A DNA stretch of 64,000 nt from Kitasatospora fiedleri (lineage in GTDB: Bacteria > Actinomycetota > Actinomycetes > Streptomycetales > Streptomycetaceae). The position numbers were made by a program, and so were the translations under genes. The stretch covers positions 186,001-250,000 of the forward strand of contig NZ_OX419519.1 in the NCBI RefSeq assembly GCF_948472415.1, in the 5' to 3' direction. The notes beneath the pieces are model-generated. The model was not told the origin of the DNA. It did no database searches and saw only the letters and a program-made list of their open reading frames with translations. Within the stretch, counting starts at the first letter, position 1. Each line of letters opens with the position of its first letter. This document shows, in pieces, positions 26,007-33,929 of the stretch.

Positions 26007-26762
26007 ATGGAACCGCCCTCCGACTCCTCCCCCGCCGTCCTGGCCCGCGCGTCCGCGACCTGGCCGAGCTGGACGACCTGGTGGTCGACTGCCGGGCCTG
26101 CCCGCGGCTGGTGGCCTGGCGGGAGGAGGCCGGGCTGGTCAAGCGGCGGGCGTTCCGGGAGCAGGAGTACTGGGCGCGGCCGATCCCCGGCTTCGGGCCC
26201 CGCGACGCCCGGCTGGTGCTGGTCGGCCTCGCCCCCGCGCGCGCACGGCGGCAACCGCACCGGCCGGATCTTCACCGGCGACCCGTCCGGCGACGTGCTG
26301 TACGCCTCGCTGCACCGGCTCGGCCTGGCCAACCGCCCGGAGTCCACCTGGCGCGGCGACGGCCTGCGGCTGCACGGCGTGCGGATCACCGACCCGGTGC
26401 GCTGCGCCCCGCCGGAGAACAAGCCGACCAACGCCGAACGCGACACCTGCCGGCCGTGGATCGTCCGCGAGTTCGACGAGCTGCGCCCGACGGTGCGGGC
26501 CGTGGTCGCCCTCGGCGGCTTCGCCTGGCAGGCCGTGCTGCCGGTGCTGGCCGCCGCGGGCTGGCGGGTCCCGCGGCCCAAGCCGGTCTTCGGCCACGGT
26601 GCGCACGCGGTCCTGCCCGCCACCGGCGACGGTCCCGAGCTGCACCTCTTCGGCTGCTTCCACGTCAGCCCGCGCAACACCTACACCGGGCGCCTGACCC
26701 TCCCGATGGTCGACGATCTGCTGCGCACCGCGGCCGTCGCCGCCGGCCTGGACCCGGTCTGA
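26007..26762 (+). CDS. family 5 uracil-DNA glycosylase (two frame changes)
   Basis: The gene starts at ATG 26007 ([14 protein letters not shown]). The frame changes near 26050, where a missing base restores [20 protein letters not shown], and again near 26245 in an alternating GCGCGCG run before the catalytic region [16 protein letters not shown]. Four Cys of an Fe-S cluster are expected in this family; CRAC and CAPPENK with the later Cys fit. The C-terminal active-site motif [11 protein letters not shown] is intact. These enzymes remove uracil and hypoxanthine from DNA, useful in a G+C-rich genome with much cytosine deamination. Confidence 0.78.
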   Translation: MEPPSDSSPAVLARASATWPSWTTWWSTAGPARGWWPGGRRPGWSSGGRSGSRSTGRGRSPASGPATPGWCWSASPPRAHGGNRTGRIFTGDPSGDVLYASLHRLGLANRPESTWRGDGLRLHGVRITDPVRCAPPENKPTNAERDTCRPWIVREFDELRPTVRAVVALGGFAWQAVLPVLAAAGWRVPRPKPVFGHGAHAVLPATGDGPELHLFGCFHVSPRNTYTGRLTLPMVDDLLRTAAVAAGLDPV

Positions 26763-26799
26763 CACCGGCCGGGCGTCCCGCCGGGGCGGCGGGCTCCGG

Positions 26800-27655
26800 T
26801 CAGCGCAGCTTCCGGGGCCGCCGGGCGGCCTGTTCCCAGACCTGCGGCAGCAGTTCGCGGGCGAAGCCGAGTTCGGCGCTCTGCCGGCCGTAGAGGACGC
26901 CGTAGCCGAAGCCGCCGTCGGAGAGGGCGCGGAGCGTGTCGCGGGCGACGACGGCGTCCTGGTGGCGGCCGAGGACGTCCTGGAGCGCCTTCATCCGGCG
27001 GGTGAACGCGCGGGCCGGGCGCCCGGCGCTCTCCCCGGCGTAGCGGGCGCGCTTGGCGGCCTTGCGGGCGTCGTGCAGGGCGCGTTCGAGGGCGGGCCCT
27101 CGGGGTGCGGCGGGCGGCGGCGAGGCGTTCGGCGGTGCGGCAGTGCTCGCGGCGCAGGGCCCGGGTGAATTCGGGCCCGGCGCGCTTGGCGGCCCGGGAG
27201 GTGAGCGGCGGGTCGGCGGCGAGGGCGGTGAGGGTGGCGAGCAGGCGGCGGAAGCGTTCGCCGTCGAGGGCGGTGCGGACCCGGACGCGGGCCTCGCGGG
27301 CCTCGCGGGCGCTCCAGGCGGTGAGTTCGGCCAGGACGCGCTCGCGGTCGCCGCCGGGCGGCAGTTCACGGCCTGGGCGAGCAGGCGGGCGCCGAGCACC
27401 TCGGTGTCGCGGGCCGGTCCGAGGGCCCGGCCGAGCCAGCGCAGTTCGTCCTCGGTGGCGGTGTGGTCGCCGCGCAGGTGGCGCGGTGGTGTGCGCAGGG
27501 CGCTGCGCAGGCGGCGGGCGGCGGTCCGCATCCGGTGGACGGCGTCGGGGCGGTCGGCGCGCGGACGTCGGGCGCGAGTGCGGCGAGCTGGCGGTCAGGG
27601 TCGCAGCGCGCGCGGCGATGACGTCCCCCGCGCTGCCGTCGATCCGGTGGGCCAC
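26800..27655 (-). CDS. CHAD-domain protein, several frame changes
   Basis: A probable GTG start at 27655 ([13 protein letters not shown]) is followed by CHAD pieces in different frames. They are [11 protein letters not shown], then [20 protein letters not shown], then [20 protein letters not shown], then [18 protein letters not shown] to the end RRPRKLR at 26800. At least four frame changes are needed. CHAD domains are all-helical, His-rich and bind polyphosphate granules. Sequencing error explains similar breaks elsewhere in the window, but the number here also allows a true pseudogene. No adjacent CYTH or polyphosphate kinase gene was seen. Confidence 0.6.
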
Positions 27656-27704
27656 GTCGTCACGTCCTTCCGTTCCGTGCTGTCCCAGGTAGGCGGTCCG
27701 CGAC

Positions 27705-27752
27705 CGCCCGTCCGGTGCGCCGCGCCGCCGCCCGTCCGGTGCGCCGCGCCGC
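27705..27752. repeat. 24-bp exact tandem duplication
   Basis: Bases 27705-27728 and 27729-27752 are identical (each begins CGCCCGTCCGGTGCGCC). The start of a third degenerate copy follows. The repeat lies in the short gap between the divergent CHAD and metallo-beta-lactamase genes, where both promoters should be. Confidence 0.8.
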
Positions 27753-27826
27753 CGCCGGTCCGGGCCGCCCGTCTGCCACGGGCAGATCCGGGGGGCGGGA
27801 GCAGGGCGGGCGGGCAGACTGCCGAC

Positions 27827-28514
27827 ATGGATGTCATCGAGGTGCTGCCGGGGTTGCGGATGCTGGTCCTGCCGGTCGGCGCGGCCTACCTGTGGTCGGA
27901 CGGACGGGAGTTGACGCTGGTGGACAGCGGGGCGGTGGGGACGGGAGGAGCAGGTCGCGGCGCTGGTGGAGTCGGTGCCGGGCGGGGAGTTGGCACGGAT
28001 CGTGCTGACGCACTGGCACGAGGACCACACGGGTGGTGCCGCCCGGCTGGCGGCGCGCTACGGGGGCGTGCCGGTGGTGGCGCACCGGGTGGAGGCGCCG
28101 GTGATCCGGGGCGAGGCGGTGGGCGCGCCGCCGGTGCTGGAGGAGTTCGAGCGTCCGATCCGGGCGTCGGTGCCGGCGCTGCCGCCCGCGCCGCCGTGCC
28201 CGGTGGACGTCGAGGTGGTGGACGGCGACGTGCTGCCGTTCGGGGGCGGGCCCGGGGTGGTCGGCGTGCCGGGGCACACCGACGGCTCGCTGGCCCTGCA
28301 CCTGCCGGGCCCGGACCTGCTGTTCACGGGCGACGCGGTGGCCAACGTGGGCCGCACGACGCTGGGCGTGTTCAACACCGACCGGGCCCGGGCCGTCGCC
28401 TCCCTGCACCGTCTGGCCGGGCTCGGCGCCGCCCACGCGGTGTTCGGCCACGGTGCGCCGCTGGTGGGGGACGCGGCGGCGGCGCTGCGCGCGGCGGCGG
28501 CGGAGGCCGGGTGA
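27827..28514 (+). CDS. metallo-beta-lactamase-fold hydrolase (one frameshift)
   Basis: ATG 27827 begins MDVIEVLPGLRMLVLPVGAA and LTLVDSGAVGTG, the first strands of the fold. One missing G at about 27943-27946 joins it to EQVAALVESVPGGEL and the metal-binding motif LTHWHEDHTGG. Further ligands follow in VGVPGHTDGSLAL, LLFTGDAVANVG and FGHGAPLVG. It is about 229 residues long, like small glyoxalase II-type or quinone-type members. The reaction is unknown. An intact downstream frame without the first 45 residues would lack the N-terminal strands. Confidence 0.78.
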
Positions 28515-29175
28515 GCCGGGGCGCCGGCGAGAGCGGCGGACGGACCGGAGGCCACGGAGGCGGCCGGGCGGCGGCGCCGACGGACGGGGGCGGGGCGGCC
28601 GGGACGGACCCGCTGGCGCGGCGCGGGCACGGCCGGTCAGGACGGCGTCCCGGAGCCCTTCCGCCTGCCCGGCGACGTCGGGCGCGAGGGCCCGCTCGCC
28701 GCCGTTGGGGCGCAGCGGCAGGCGGTGGTTGACGGCGACGAGTTCCTCACGGGTGCGACCGTGGACCATCGCGCCGTGGTGCCGTCGCCGGTGGGCGGCG
28801 CGTCCTCCCGGCGGACGGCCGGGGCCGGCTCCCGACTGCCGGGCCGGCGAGGCGGGTTCACGGGGCGATCGGAAGCAGGACGGCGGCGCCCTGGCGCTCC
28901 GGGGTGAGGGCGGCGGGGCGGCCCGGCCGGTCGGCAGGTCGTCCCGGAGACCTCCGCCACCGGCGCGGTGGTCTTCGCCGTCCGCCGCGCGGGCGGCCGG
29001 CTGCTGGTGGCCACCGACGGCCCGAGCCCTGGAACCTCCGGCCCGCTGGCCGCCGCCACCCCTTCCCGGCGGGCACCCGGGAGGCCCCCGGGGAGGCGGG
29101 GCCGTGCCCCCGGGGACCTCCCGCGCCGGGCAGCGCGTCGCCGGGCTCGTCGGGCTCGTCGGGTTCGCCGGACGC
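28515..29175. other. 661-base stretch without a supportable gene
   Basis: No open frame here carries a recognisable family or a good ribosome site. Short coding-like islands exist: on the minus strand a piece beginning MVHGRTREELVAVNHRLPLR at 28769, and on the plus strand VVFAVRRAGGRLLVATDGPS near 28970. They lie in different frames and directions. It may be a decayed gene or a gene hidden by the frame errors seen elsewhere. The plus-strand piece faintly recalls HATPase_c_2 kinase folds, but not enough to name it. Confidence 0.4.
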
Positions 29176-29400
29176 TCAGTGGAAGGCGGGCACGATCAGG
29201 TAGAGGCCGTAGGCGGTGGCGGTCAGGCAGGCCAGGAAGCACAGGCCGGCGGCCAGCCGCAGTGGCGGCCGCCGGGGCGCGGGGGCCACCGCCGCGCGGT
29301 CTGCGGCCCGCAGGCCGGTCGCGAACAGGCCGACCAGGGCGGTGGTGGCGCCGATGCCGACCAGGGCGACCTGGCCGAGCGCGGTCCAGTCGATGTGCAC
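29176..29400 (-). CDS. small two-helix membrane protein next to the phosphate transporter
   Basis: The 74-residue protein (MHIDWTALGQVALVGIGATT at its start) has hydrophobic segments at residues 8-30 and 50-70 with a basic loop between. It starts 28 bases after the PiT gene stop on the same strand and is probably cotranscribed. Similar tiny proteins follow low-affinity phosphate transporters in Streptomyces genomes, but their role is not known. Confidence 0.7.
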   Translation of the reverse strand: MHIDWTALGQVALVGIGATTALVGLFATGLRAADRAAVAPAPRRPPLRLAAGLCFLACLTATAYGLYLIVPAFH

Positions 29401-29428
29401 GGGCCCTCCCGGGGCGCGGTGGGACGGG

Positions 29429-30625
29429 TCAGGCGGACGCGGGGGCCGGACGCACGGCCACCGTGTGGCCGTCGTTGACGTTCGAGGCGTCGACCGGCGC
29501 CCGCCGGGCCGCGAGGACGATCACGGTGCTGAGCGCGAGCGCCGCCAGCGCGGTGACGGCGATCCCGGCGGTGCCGCCGTGCACCACCAGCAGCGCGGCC
29601 AGCGCGCCGACCGCCGCGGCGGCGGGCAGGGTCAGCGCCCAGCCGACGGCGACCCGCCCGGCGGTGCCCCAGCGCACCTCGGCGAGCCGGCGGCCCAGCC
29701 CGGCGCCGAGGATGCCGCCCGAGCACACCTGCGTGGTGGACAGCGGGAAGCCGAAGTGCGCGGAGGAGAGGATGACGGCGGTGGCGGCGGTCTCGGCGGC
29801 GAAGCCCTGCGGCGGGTGGATGTCCGTGATGCCCCGGCCCATCGTCCGGATGATCCGCCAGCCCCCCAGGTAGGTGCCCAGCGAGATGGCCAGGCCCGCC
29901 GTCGCCACGACCCACAGCGGCGGCCCGGCCGAACTGTCCAGCGCTCCGGCCGAGATGAGGGTCAGTGTGATGATGCCCATGGTCTTCTGGGCGTCGTTGG
30001 TGCCGTGGGCGAGCGAGACCAGGGAGGCCGAGAAGACCTGCCCGACCCGGAAGCCGCGCTCGGGGACGGCCGCGTCGGCGGGCCCGGGCCGCGCGGTCCC
30101 TGCGGACCCTGCGGCCTGCGGGCGGTCGCGCCGCCCGCCGGAGGTCAGCCGGTAGGCGAGGTAGGTGGCGGGCAGGGCCGCCGCGCCGGCGATCAGCGGG
30201 GAGAGCAGCGCGGGCAGCAGGACCTTCTGCACCACCGTGACGAAGTGGACGCCGCCGGTCCCGACGCCCACGCAGACCGCCCCGATGAGGCCGCCGAACA
30301 GGGCGTGCGAGGAGCTGGAGGGCAGGCCCAGCAGCCAGGTCGTCAGGTTCCACAGGATCGCGCCGACCAGCCCCGCGAAGATCACCCCCGGGGTGACCAG
30401 CGCGTCGTCCACGATGCCGCCCGAGACCGTCCGGGCCACCTCGGTCGACAGGAACGCACCCACCAGGTTGAGGACGCCGCTGATCAGCACGGCGGTCCGC
30501 GGGCTGAGCGCACCGGTGGCGATCGAGGTGGCCATGGCGTTGGCGGTGTCGTGGAAACCGTTGGTGAAGTCGAAGGCGAGGGCCGTCACGACGACCAGGA
30601 CGACGAGGAACGACACATGGGCCAT
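29429..30625 (-). CDS. pit: PiT-family low-affinity inorganic phosphate transporter
   Basis: The 398-residue membrane protein has the duplicated PiT signature: FDFTNGFHDTANAMATSI near the N-terminus and LAHGTNDAQKTMGI in the second half. Each contains the conserved Asp/Asn pair of the transport path. About ten hydrophobic segments surround a cytoplasmic loop with charged residues (GGRRDRPQ). It moves metal-phosphate with a proton. ATG 30625 (MAHVSFLVV) lies behind GGAGA; a longer frame lacks membrane character. It forms an operon with the small membrane protein. Confidence 0.92.
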   Translation of the reverse strand: MAHVSFLVVLVVVTALAFDFTNGFHDTANAMATSIATGALSPRTAVLISGVLNLVGAFLSTEVARTVSGGIVDDALVTPGVIFAGLVGAILWNLTTWLLGLPSSSSHALFGGLIGAVCVGVGTGGVHFVTVVQKVLLPALLSPLIAGAAALPATYLAYRLTSGGRRDRPQAAGSAGTARPGPADAAVPERGFRVGQVFSASLVSLAHGTNDAQKTMGIITLTLISAGALDSSAGPPLWVVATAGLAISLGTYLGGWRIIRTMGRGITDIHPPQGFAAETAATAVILSSAHFGFPLSTTQVCSGGILGAGLGRRLAEVRWGTAGRVAVGWALTLPAAAAVGALAALLVVHGGTAGIAVTALAALALSTVIVLAARRAPVDASNVNDGHTVAVRPAPASA

Positions 30626-30754
30626 GTCTCCATGGCAGCACGGCGGCCCGGTCCTCCCGGCGACCGCGGTGTGAACCCCGTGCGCAGATTCCGCGCGCAC
30701 CGGGCCGGGACCGCCGGGCGGGGCGGCGCCCCTGCCCCGGCACGAGGCGTGCTG

Positions 30755-31003
30755 TCAGTCCTCGTAGGACGCGGCGAAGCGGCAGTGCCCGGCACCCGCC
30801 GCACGGTGGGCCCGGCCGGGTGCCCGCCGGTCCTCGTCGGCGCCGTCGGGCAGTGCCCCGGGCGCCGGGCCGCGCGGTGGCCGGCGGAGGTCCGCTCCGC
30901 CGGACCCGTTCCGGTCCGCCGTCGGCATGGGTGCGGGTGCGGGCGACGCGGGTGCGGGCAGCACGGGTGCAGGCAGCGCGGGGACGAGCCGCAGGTCGGT
31001 CAT
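30755..31003 (-). CDS. possible small hypothetical protein
   Basis: An 82-codon frame (MTDLRLVPALPAPVLPAP at its start) is open on the minus strand between the kup and pit genes. It is Pro/Ala-rich and has no recognised domain or clear Shine-Dalgarno. It starts close to a kup-proximal region and could be a short secreted or disordered protein, or chance. No other candidate fills the 30626-31202 gap (577 bases). Confidence 0.3.
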   Translation of the reverse strand: MTDLRLVPALPAPVLPAPASPAPAPMPTADRNGSGGADLRRPPRGPAPGALPDGADEDRRAPGRAHRAAGAGHCRFAASYED

Positions 31004-31202
31004 GGCGTGGTCGCTTTCGTCCGGGGGCGGCGGGAGCCTCCGGCAGGCCCCGTCCGTGCCTCCAGTGGACACCCGCCGTCCCCGGACCGACCGGTTCTTG
31101 ACGCGGTGCCTGCACCGATCCGGTCCGCCCTGACGGAACGTTGACGGGGGTGCGCCCGCAGCAGTGGACGGGCCGCTCCCCCGCGCCGCTCCCCCGGGCC
31201 CG

Positions 31203-33134
31203 CTACACCTCGATCTGTGCGCCCATGATCACCGTCCGGTCCCGGGGCAGGCCGAAGTACTCGGCGGCGTCCGAGGTGATGTAGGAGGTGGCGATGAACA
31301 GCCGCTTGCGCCAGGGCGCCATCGTCGGTTGCTCCCCCCGGCGGAGCTCGATCTTCGAGAGGAAGTACGACGCCTGGTCGAGGTCGAGCGGCCCCTCGGT
31401 GTCGGCCGGGTCGAGCAGGGCGAGCGTGGCCGGCACGTCCGGCGTCTCCATGTAGCCGTACCTGGCGGTGACGTGGACGATCCCGTCCTCGCCGTAGCCG
31501 AGGTTGTCGACCACGCACCGCTCCTCCACCGGGACGCGCGGCACCGGTTCGGTGCTGATCGACAGGATGACCAGCTGGCCGTGCCGGACGTGGTTGTGCT
31601 CGACGTTGGCGCGCAACGCCAGCGGGGTGGTCTCCTTGCCCCGGTTGAGGAAGACCGCGGTGCCGGGGACCAGCGCGGCCGGCACCCGCCCGTCGTGCAG
31701 CCGGTCGACGAACTCCCGCAGCGGGCCCTCGCGCCGCTCCCGCTCGGCGGTGACGGTCCGCCGGCCGTGCTGCCAGGTCGTCATCACGGTGAACACGGCC
31801 AGGCCGATCAGCAGCGGCAGCCACGCGCCGTGGAAGAACTTGGTGGCGTTCGCCGCGACGAACAGCAGGTCGACGGTGAGCAGCGCGGTCGCGCCGGCGG
31901 CGAGCAGCCAGACCGGCGTGTGCCAGCGGGTGCGGGCCAGGTAGAAGAACAGCAGGGTGGTGATGGTGATCGTGCCGGTGACGGCCATGCCGAAGGCGAA
32001 GGCCAGGGCGGCGGAGCTGCGGAAGGCGAAGACCAGGGTGAGCACGGAGACCATCAGCAGCCAGTTGACCCACGGGACGTAGATCTGACCGATCGTCGAC
32101 TCCGAGGTGTGGGCGATCCGAAGGCGCGGCAGGTAGCCGAGCTGCGCGGCCTGGGAGGTGACCGAGTACGCGCCGGTGATCACGGCCTGCGAGGCGATCA
32201 CGGTGGCGGCGGTGGCCAGGAGCACGATCGGCCAGCGGGCCCAGCCCGGTGCCAGCAGGAAGAAGGGGCTGCTGATGTTCGCCGGGTCGTCCAGGATCAG
32301 CGCGCCCTGTCCGAGGTAGCTGAGGATGCACGCGGGGAACACCAGGAACAGCCAGCCCCGGGTGATCGCGGGACGGCCGAAGTGTCCCATGTCGGCGTAG
32401 AGCGCCTCCGCCCCGGTGACCGCGAGGACGACCGCGGCGAGCGCGAAGAACGCCGTTCCGAAGTGACCGACGAAGAAGCCCAGCGCGTACGTCGGCGACA
32501 GCGCGCGCAGGATCTGCGGGTGCTCGGTGATCCCGTGCACGCCGCACGCCCCGACCACGGTGAACCAGAGGATCATCACCGGTCCGAACACCCGCCCCAC
32601 CGCCGCCGTGCCCCGGCGCTGCGCCAGGAACAGCAGGACCAGGATGCCCGCCGTCAGCGGCACCACCGCGTCCTTCAGGGAGGGCTGGACGACCTCCAGG
32701 CCCTCCACGGCGGACAGCACCGAGATCGCCGGGGTGATCATGCTGTCGCCGAAGAACAGCGCCGCGCCGAAGATCCCCAGCACGGTCAGCACGGCCGCCG
32801 CCTTCCGCCCGGCCTTCGCGCCCGAGCGGCGGATCAGGGTGATCAGCGCCATGATGCCGCCCTCGCCGTCGTTGTCGGCGCGCATCGCCAGCAGCACGTA
32901 GGTGACCAGCACGACGACCACCACCGACCAGAACACCAGCGACACCACGCCGTACACGTTGTCCGTGCTGACCGGCACCGGGTGCGGGTCGTCCGGGTCG
33001 AACACCGTCTGCAGGGTGTAGATCGGGCTGGTCCCGATGTCACCGAACACCACCCCCAGTGCCCCGACGATCAGGGCCAGGCGGGCGGGGCCCTTCACCG
33101 CGGGATGCAGCGCGGAGGAACCGCGGTCGGTCAT
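31203..33134 (-). CDS. kup: Kup-family potassium uptake transporter
   Basis: The 643-residue protein begins MTDRGSSALHPAVKGPARLA after AAGAAGG at about 33144; an in-frame GTG at 33167 is a longer alternative. Twelve hydrophobic segments carry the Kup signatures ALGVVFGDIGTSPIYTLQTV, LFFGDSMITPAISVLSAVEG and GAEALYADMGHFG. A C-terminal soluble domain of about 150 residues ends RDRTVIMGAQIEV. Kup proteins take up K+ with protons. The gene is divergent from the Trypco1/VMAP operon with 323 bases between. Confidence 0.93.
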   Translation of the reverse strand: MTDRGSSALHPAVKGPARLALIVGALGVVFGDIGTSPIYTLQTVFDPDDPHPVPVSTDNVYGVVSLVFWSVVVVVLVTYVLLAMRADNDGEGGIMALITLIRRSGAKAGRKAAAVLTVLGIFGAALFFGDSMITPAISVLSAVEGLEVVQPSLKDAVVPLTAGILVLLFLAQRRGTAAVGRVFGPVMILWFTVVGACGVHGITEHPQILRALSPTYALGFFVGHFGTAFFALAAVVLAVTGAEALYADMGHFGRPAITRGWLFLVFPACILSYLGQGALILDDPANISSPFFLLAPGWARWPIVLLATAATVIASQAVITGAYSVTSQAAQLGYLPRLRIAHTSESTIGQIYVPWVNWLLMVSVLTLVFAFRSSAALAFAFGMAVTGTITITTLLFFYLARTRWHTPVWLLAAGATALLTVDLLFVAANATKFFHGAWLPLLIGLAVFTVMTTWQHGRRTVTAERERREGPLREFVDRLHDGRVPAALVPGTAVFLNRGKETTPLALRANVEHNHVRHGQLVILSISTEPVPRVPVEERCVVDNLGYGEDGIVHVTARYGYMETPDVPATLALLDPADTEGPLDLDQASYFLSKIELRRGEQPTMAPWRKRLFIATSYITSDAAEYFGLPRDRTVIMGAQIEV

Positions 33135-33457
33135 AGCGACAGCCTTCTTTCGGTCATGCTTCGCCACACTTGATCAAGTCCTGAATGGATTCGAAGCTAC
33201 GGCAGTGCGGTGCCGCCGCGCCGCCTACCCCGCCGACAGGACCGATCACCTCCGGACGTCGGACTGCCCCGGAGGGCGCCCCGCCGCGCGTCGGCCGCGC
33301 GCCACCGGGCCTCCGCCGGCGCGGCGCGTTCCGCCCGCACCCCGTTCCTCCCGGCCGGCCGGGGTGCCCGGTTCCGGGGCTCCGGCCCGGCCTGCGGCGC
33401 GGACGTTCTAGCATGGGGGCCGCCGTGGGGAGCGGCGCTGTGGCGAGGGGCGGGGAG
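33135..33457. other. 323-base divergent intergenic region
   Basis: The region lies between kup and the Trypco1 gene and should carry both promoters. A less G+C-rich patch (33160-33195, with TTGATCAAGTCCTGAATGG) next to kup is the likeliest kup promoter or leader. TAGCAT at 33409-33414 resembles a -10 element for the rightward operon. No riboswitch was recognised. Confidence 0.35.
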
Positions 33458-33907
33458 ATGCAGCAGCTGGTCGAGTTGGCGATGCCGGACGGGCAGACGG
33501 TCTGGGCGCTGGTGGACGGCCCGTCGGGTCCGCGCGACACCGGGCTGGGCGACCGACTGGCCACCCGGCTGGAGGGGTTACAGGAGTCGCTGCACGCCGT
33601 GGCCGCCAATGTGCGGGACGCGGTGGCGGCGGTCCGGCCCGACGAGGTGTCGGTCGAGTTCGGGCTGGAGCTGGCTGCCGGGCGCGGCGGTGTGGTGGCC
33701 GCGCTGACCGGTGTCGGCGGGAAGGCCACCTTCAAGGTCGCCCTCAAGTGGACCTCCGGCGGCCCGTCCGCCGAACAGCCCCCGGCCGAGGAACCCCCGG
33801 TCGAGGAGCCCGCCGAGCCGGACGCATCCGCCGAGCCCGGTGCGTCCGACGGGCCCGGCACGTCCGACGGGCCCGGTGCCCCCGGCGACCCCGCCGCCGG
33901 GGCCTGA
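33458..33907 (+). CDS. Trypco1 (trypsin-co-occurring) domain protein
   Basis: ATG 33458 follows GGGGAG and starts MQQLVELAMPDGQTVWALVD, the beta-strand start of Trypco1 (CU044_2847-type) domains; an ATG at 33413 in the same frame is the alternative. The domain covers about residues 1-105 (FGLELAAGRGGVVAALTGVG then KATFKVALKW). A Pro/Glu/Ala/Asp/Gly-rich tail of 45 residues follows. Trypco1 domains are small beta-barrel-like modules named for occurring with trypsin-like proteases in predicted conflict systems. The protease is the next gene, 22 bases downstream. It is probably a regulator or recogniser of that protease. Confidence 0.85.
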   Translation: MQQLVELAMPDGQTVWALVDGPSGPRDTGLGDRLATRLEGLQESLHAVAANVRDAVAAVRPDEVSVEFGLELAAGRGGVVAALTGVGGKATFKVALKWTSGGPSAEQPPAEEPPVEEPAEPDASAEPGASDGPGTSDGPGAPGDPAAGA

Positions 33908-33929
33908 GCGCGGCGGGGGCCCGCGCCCG

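Noticed and set aside
26681-28030. A single 449-codon minus-strand ORF
   Set aside because: Only its middle matches a CHAD domain; the ends are antisense to other genes. It is a frame fragment of the broken CHAD gene.
28968-29060. Histidine-kinase-like ATPase fragment
   Set aside because: Only about 30 residues look faintly similar; no N-box or G-box could be read.
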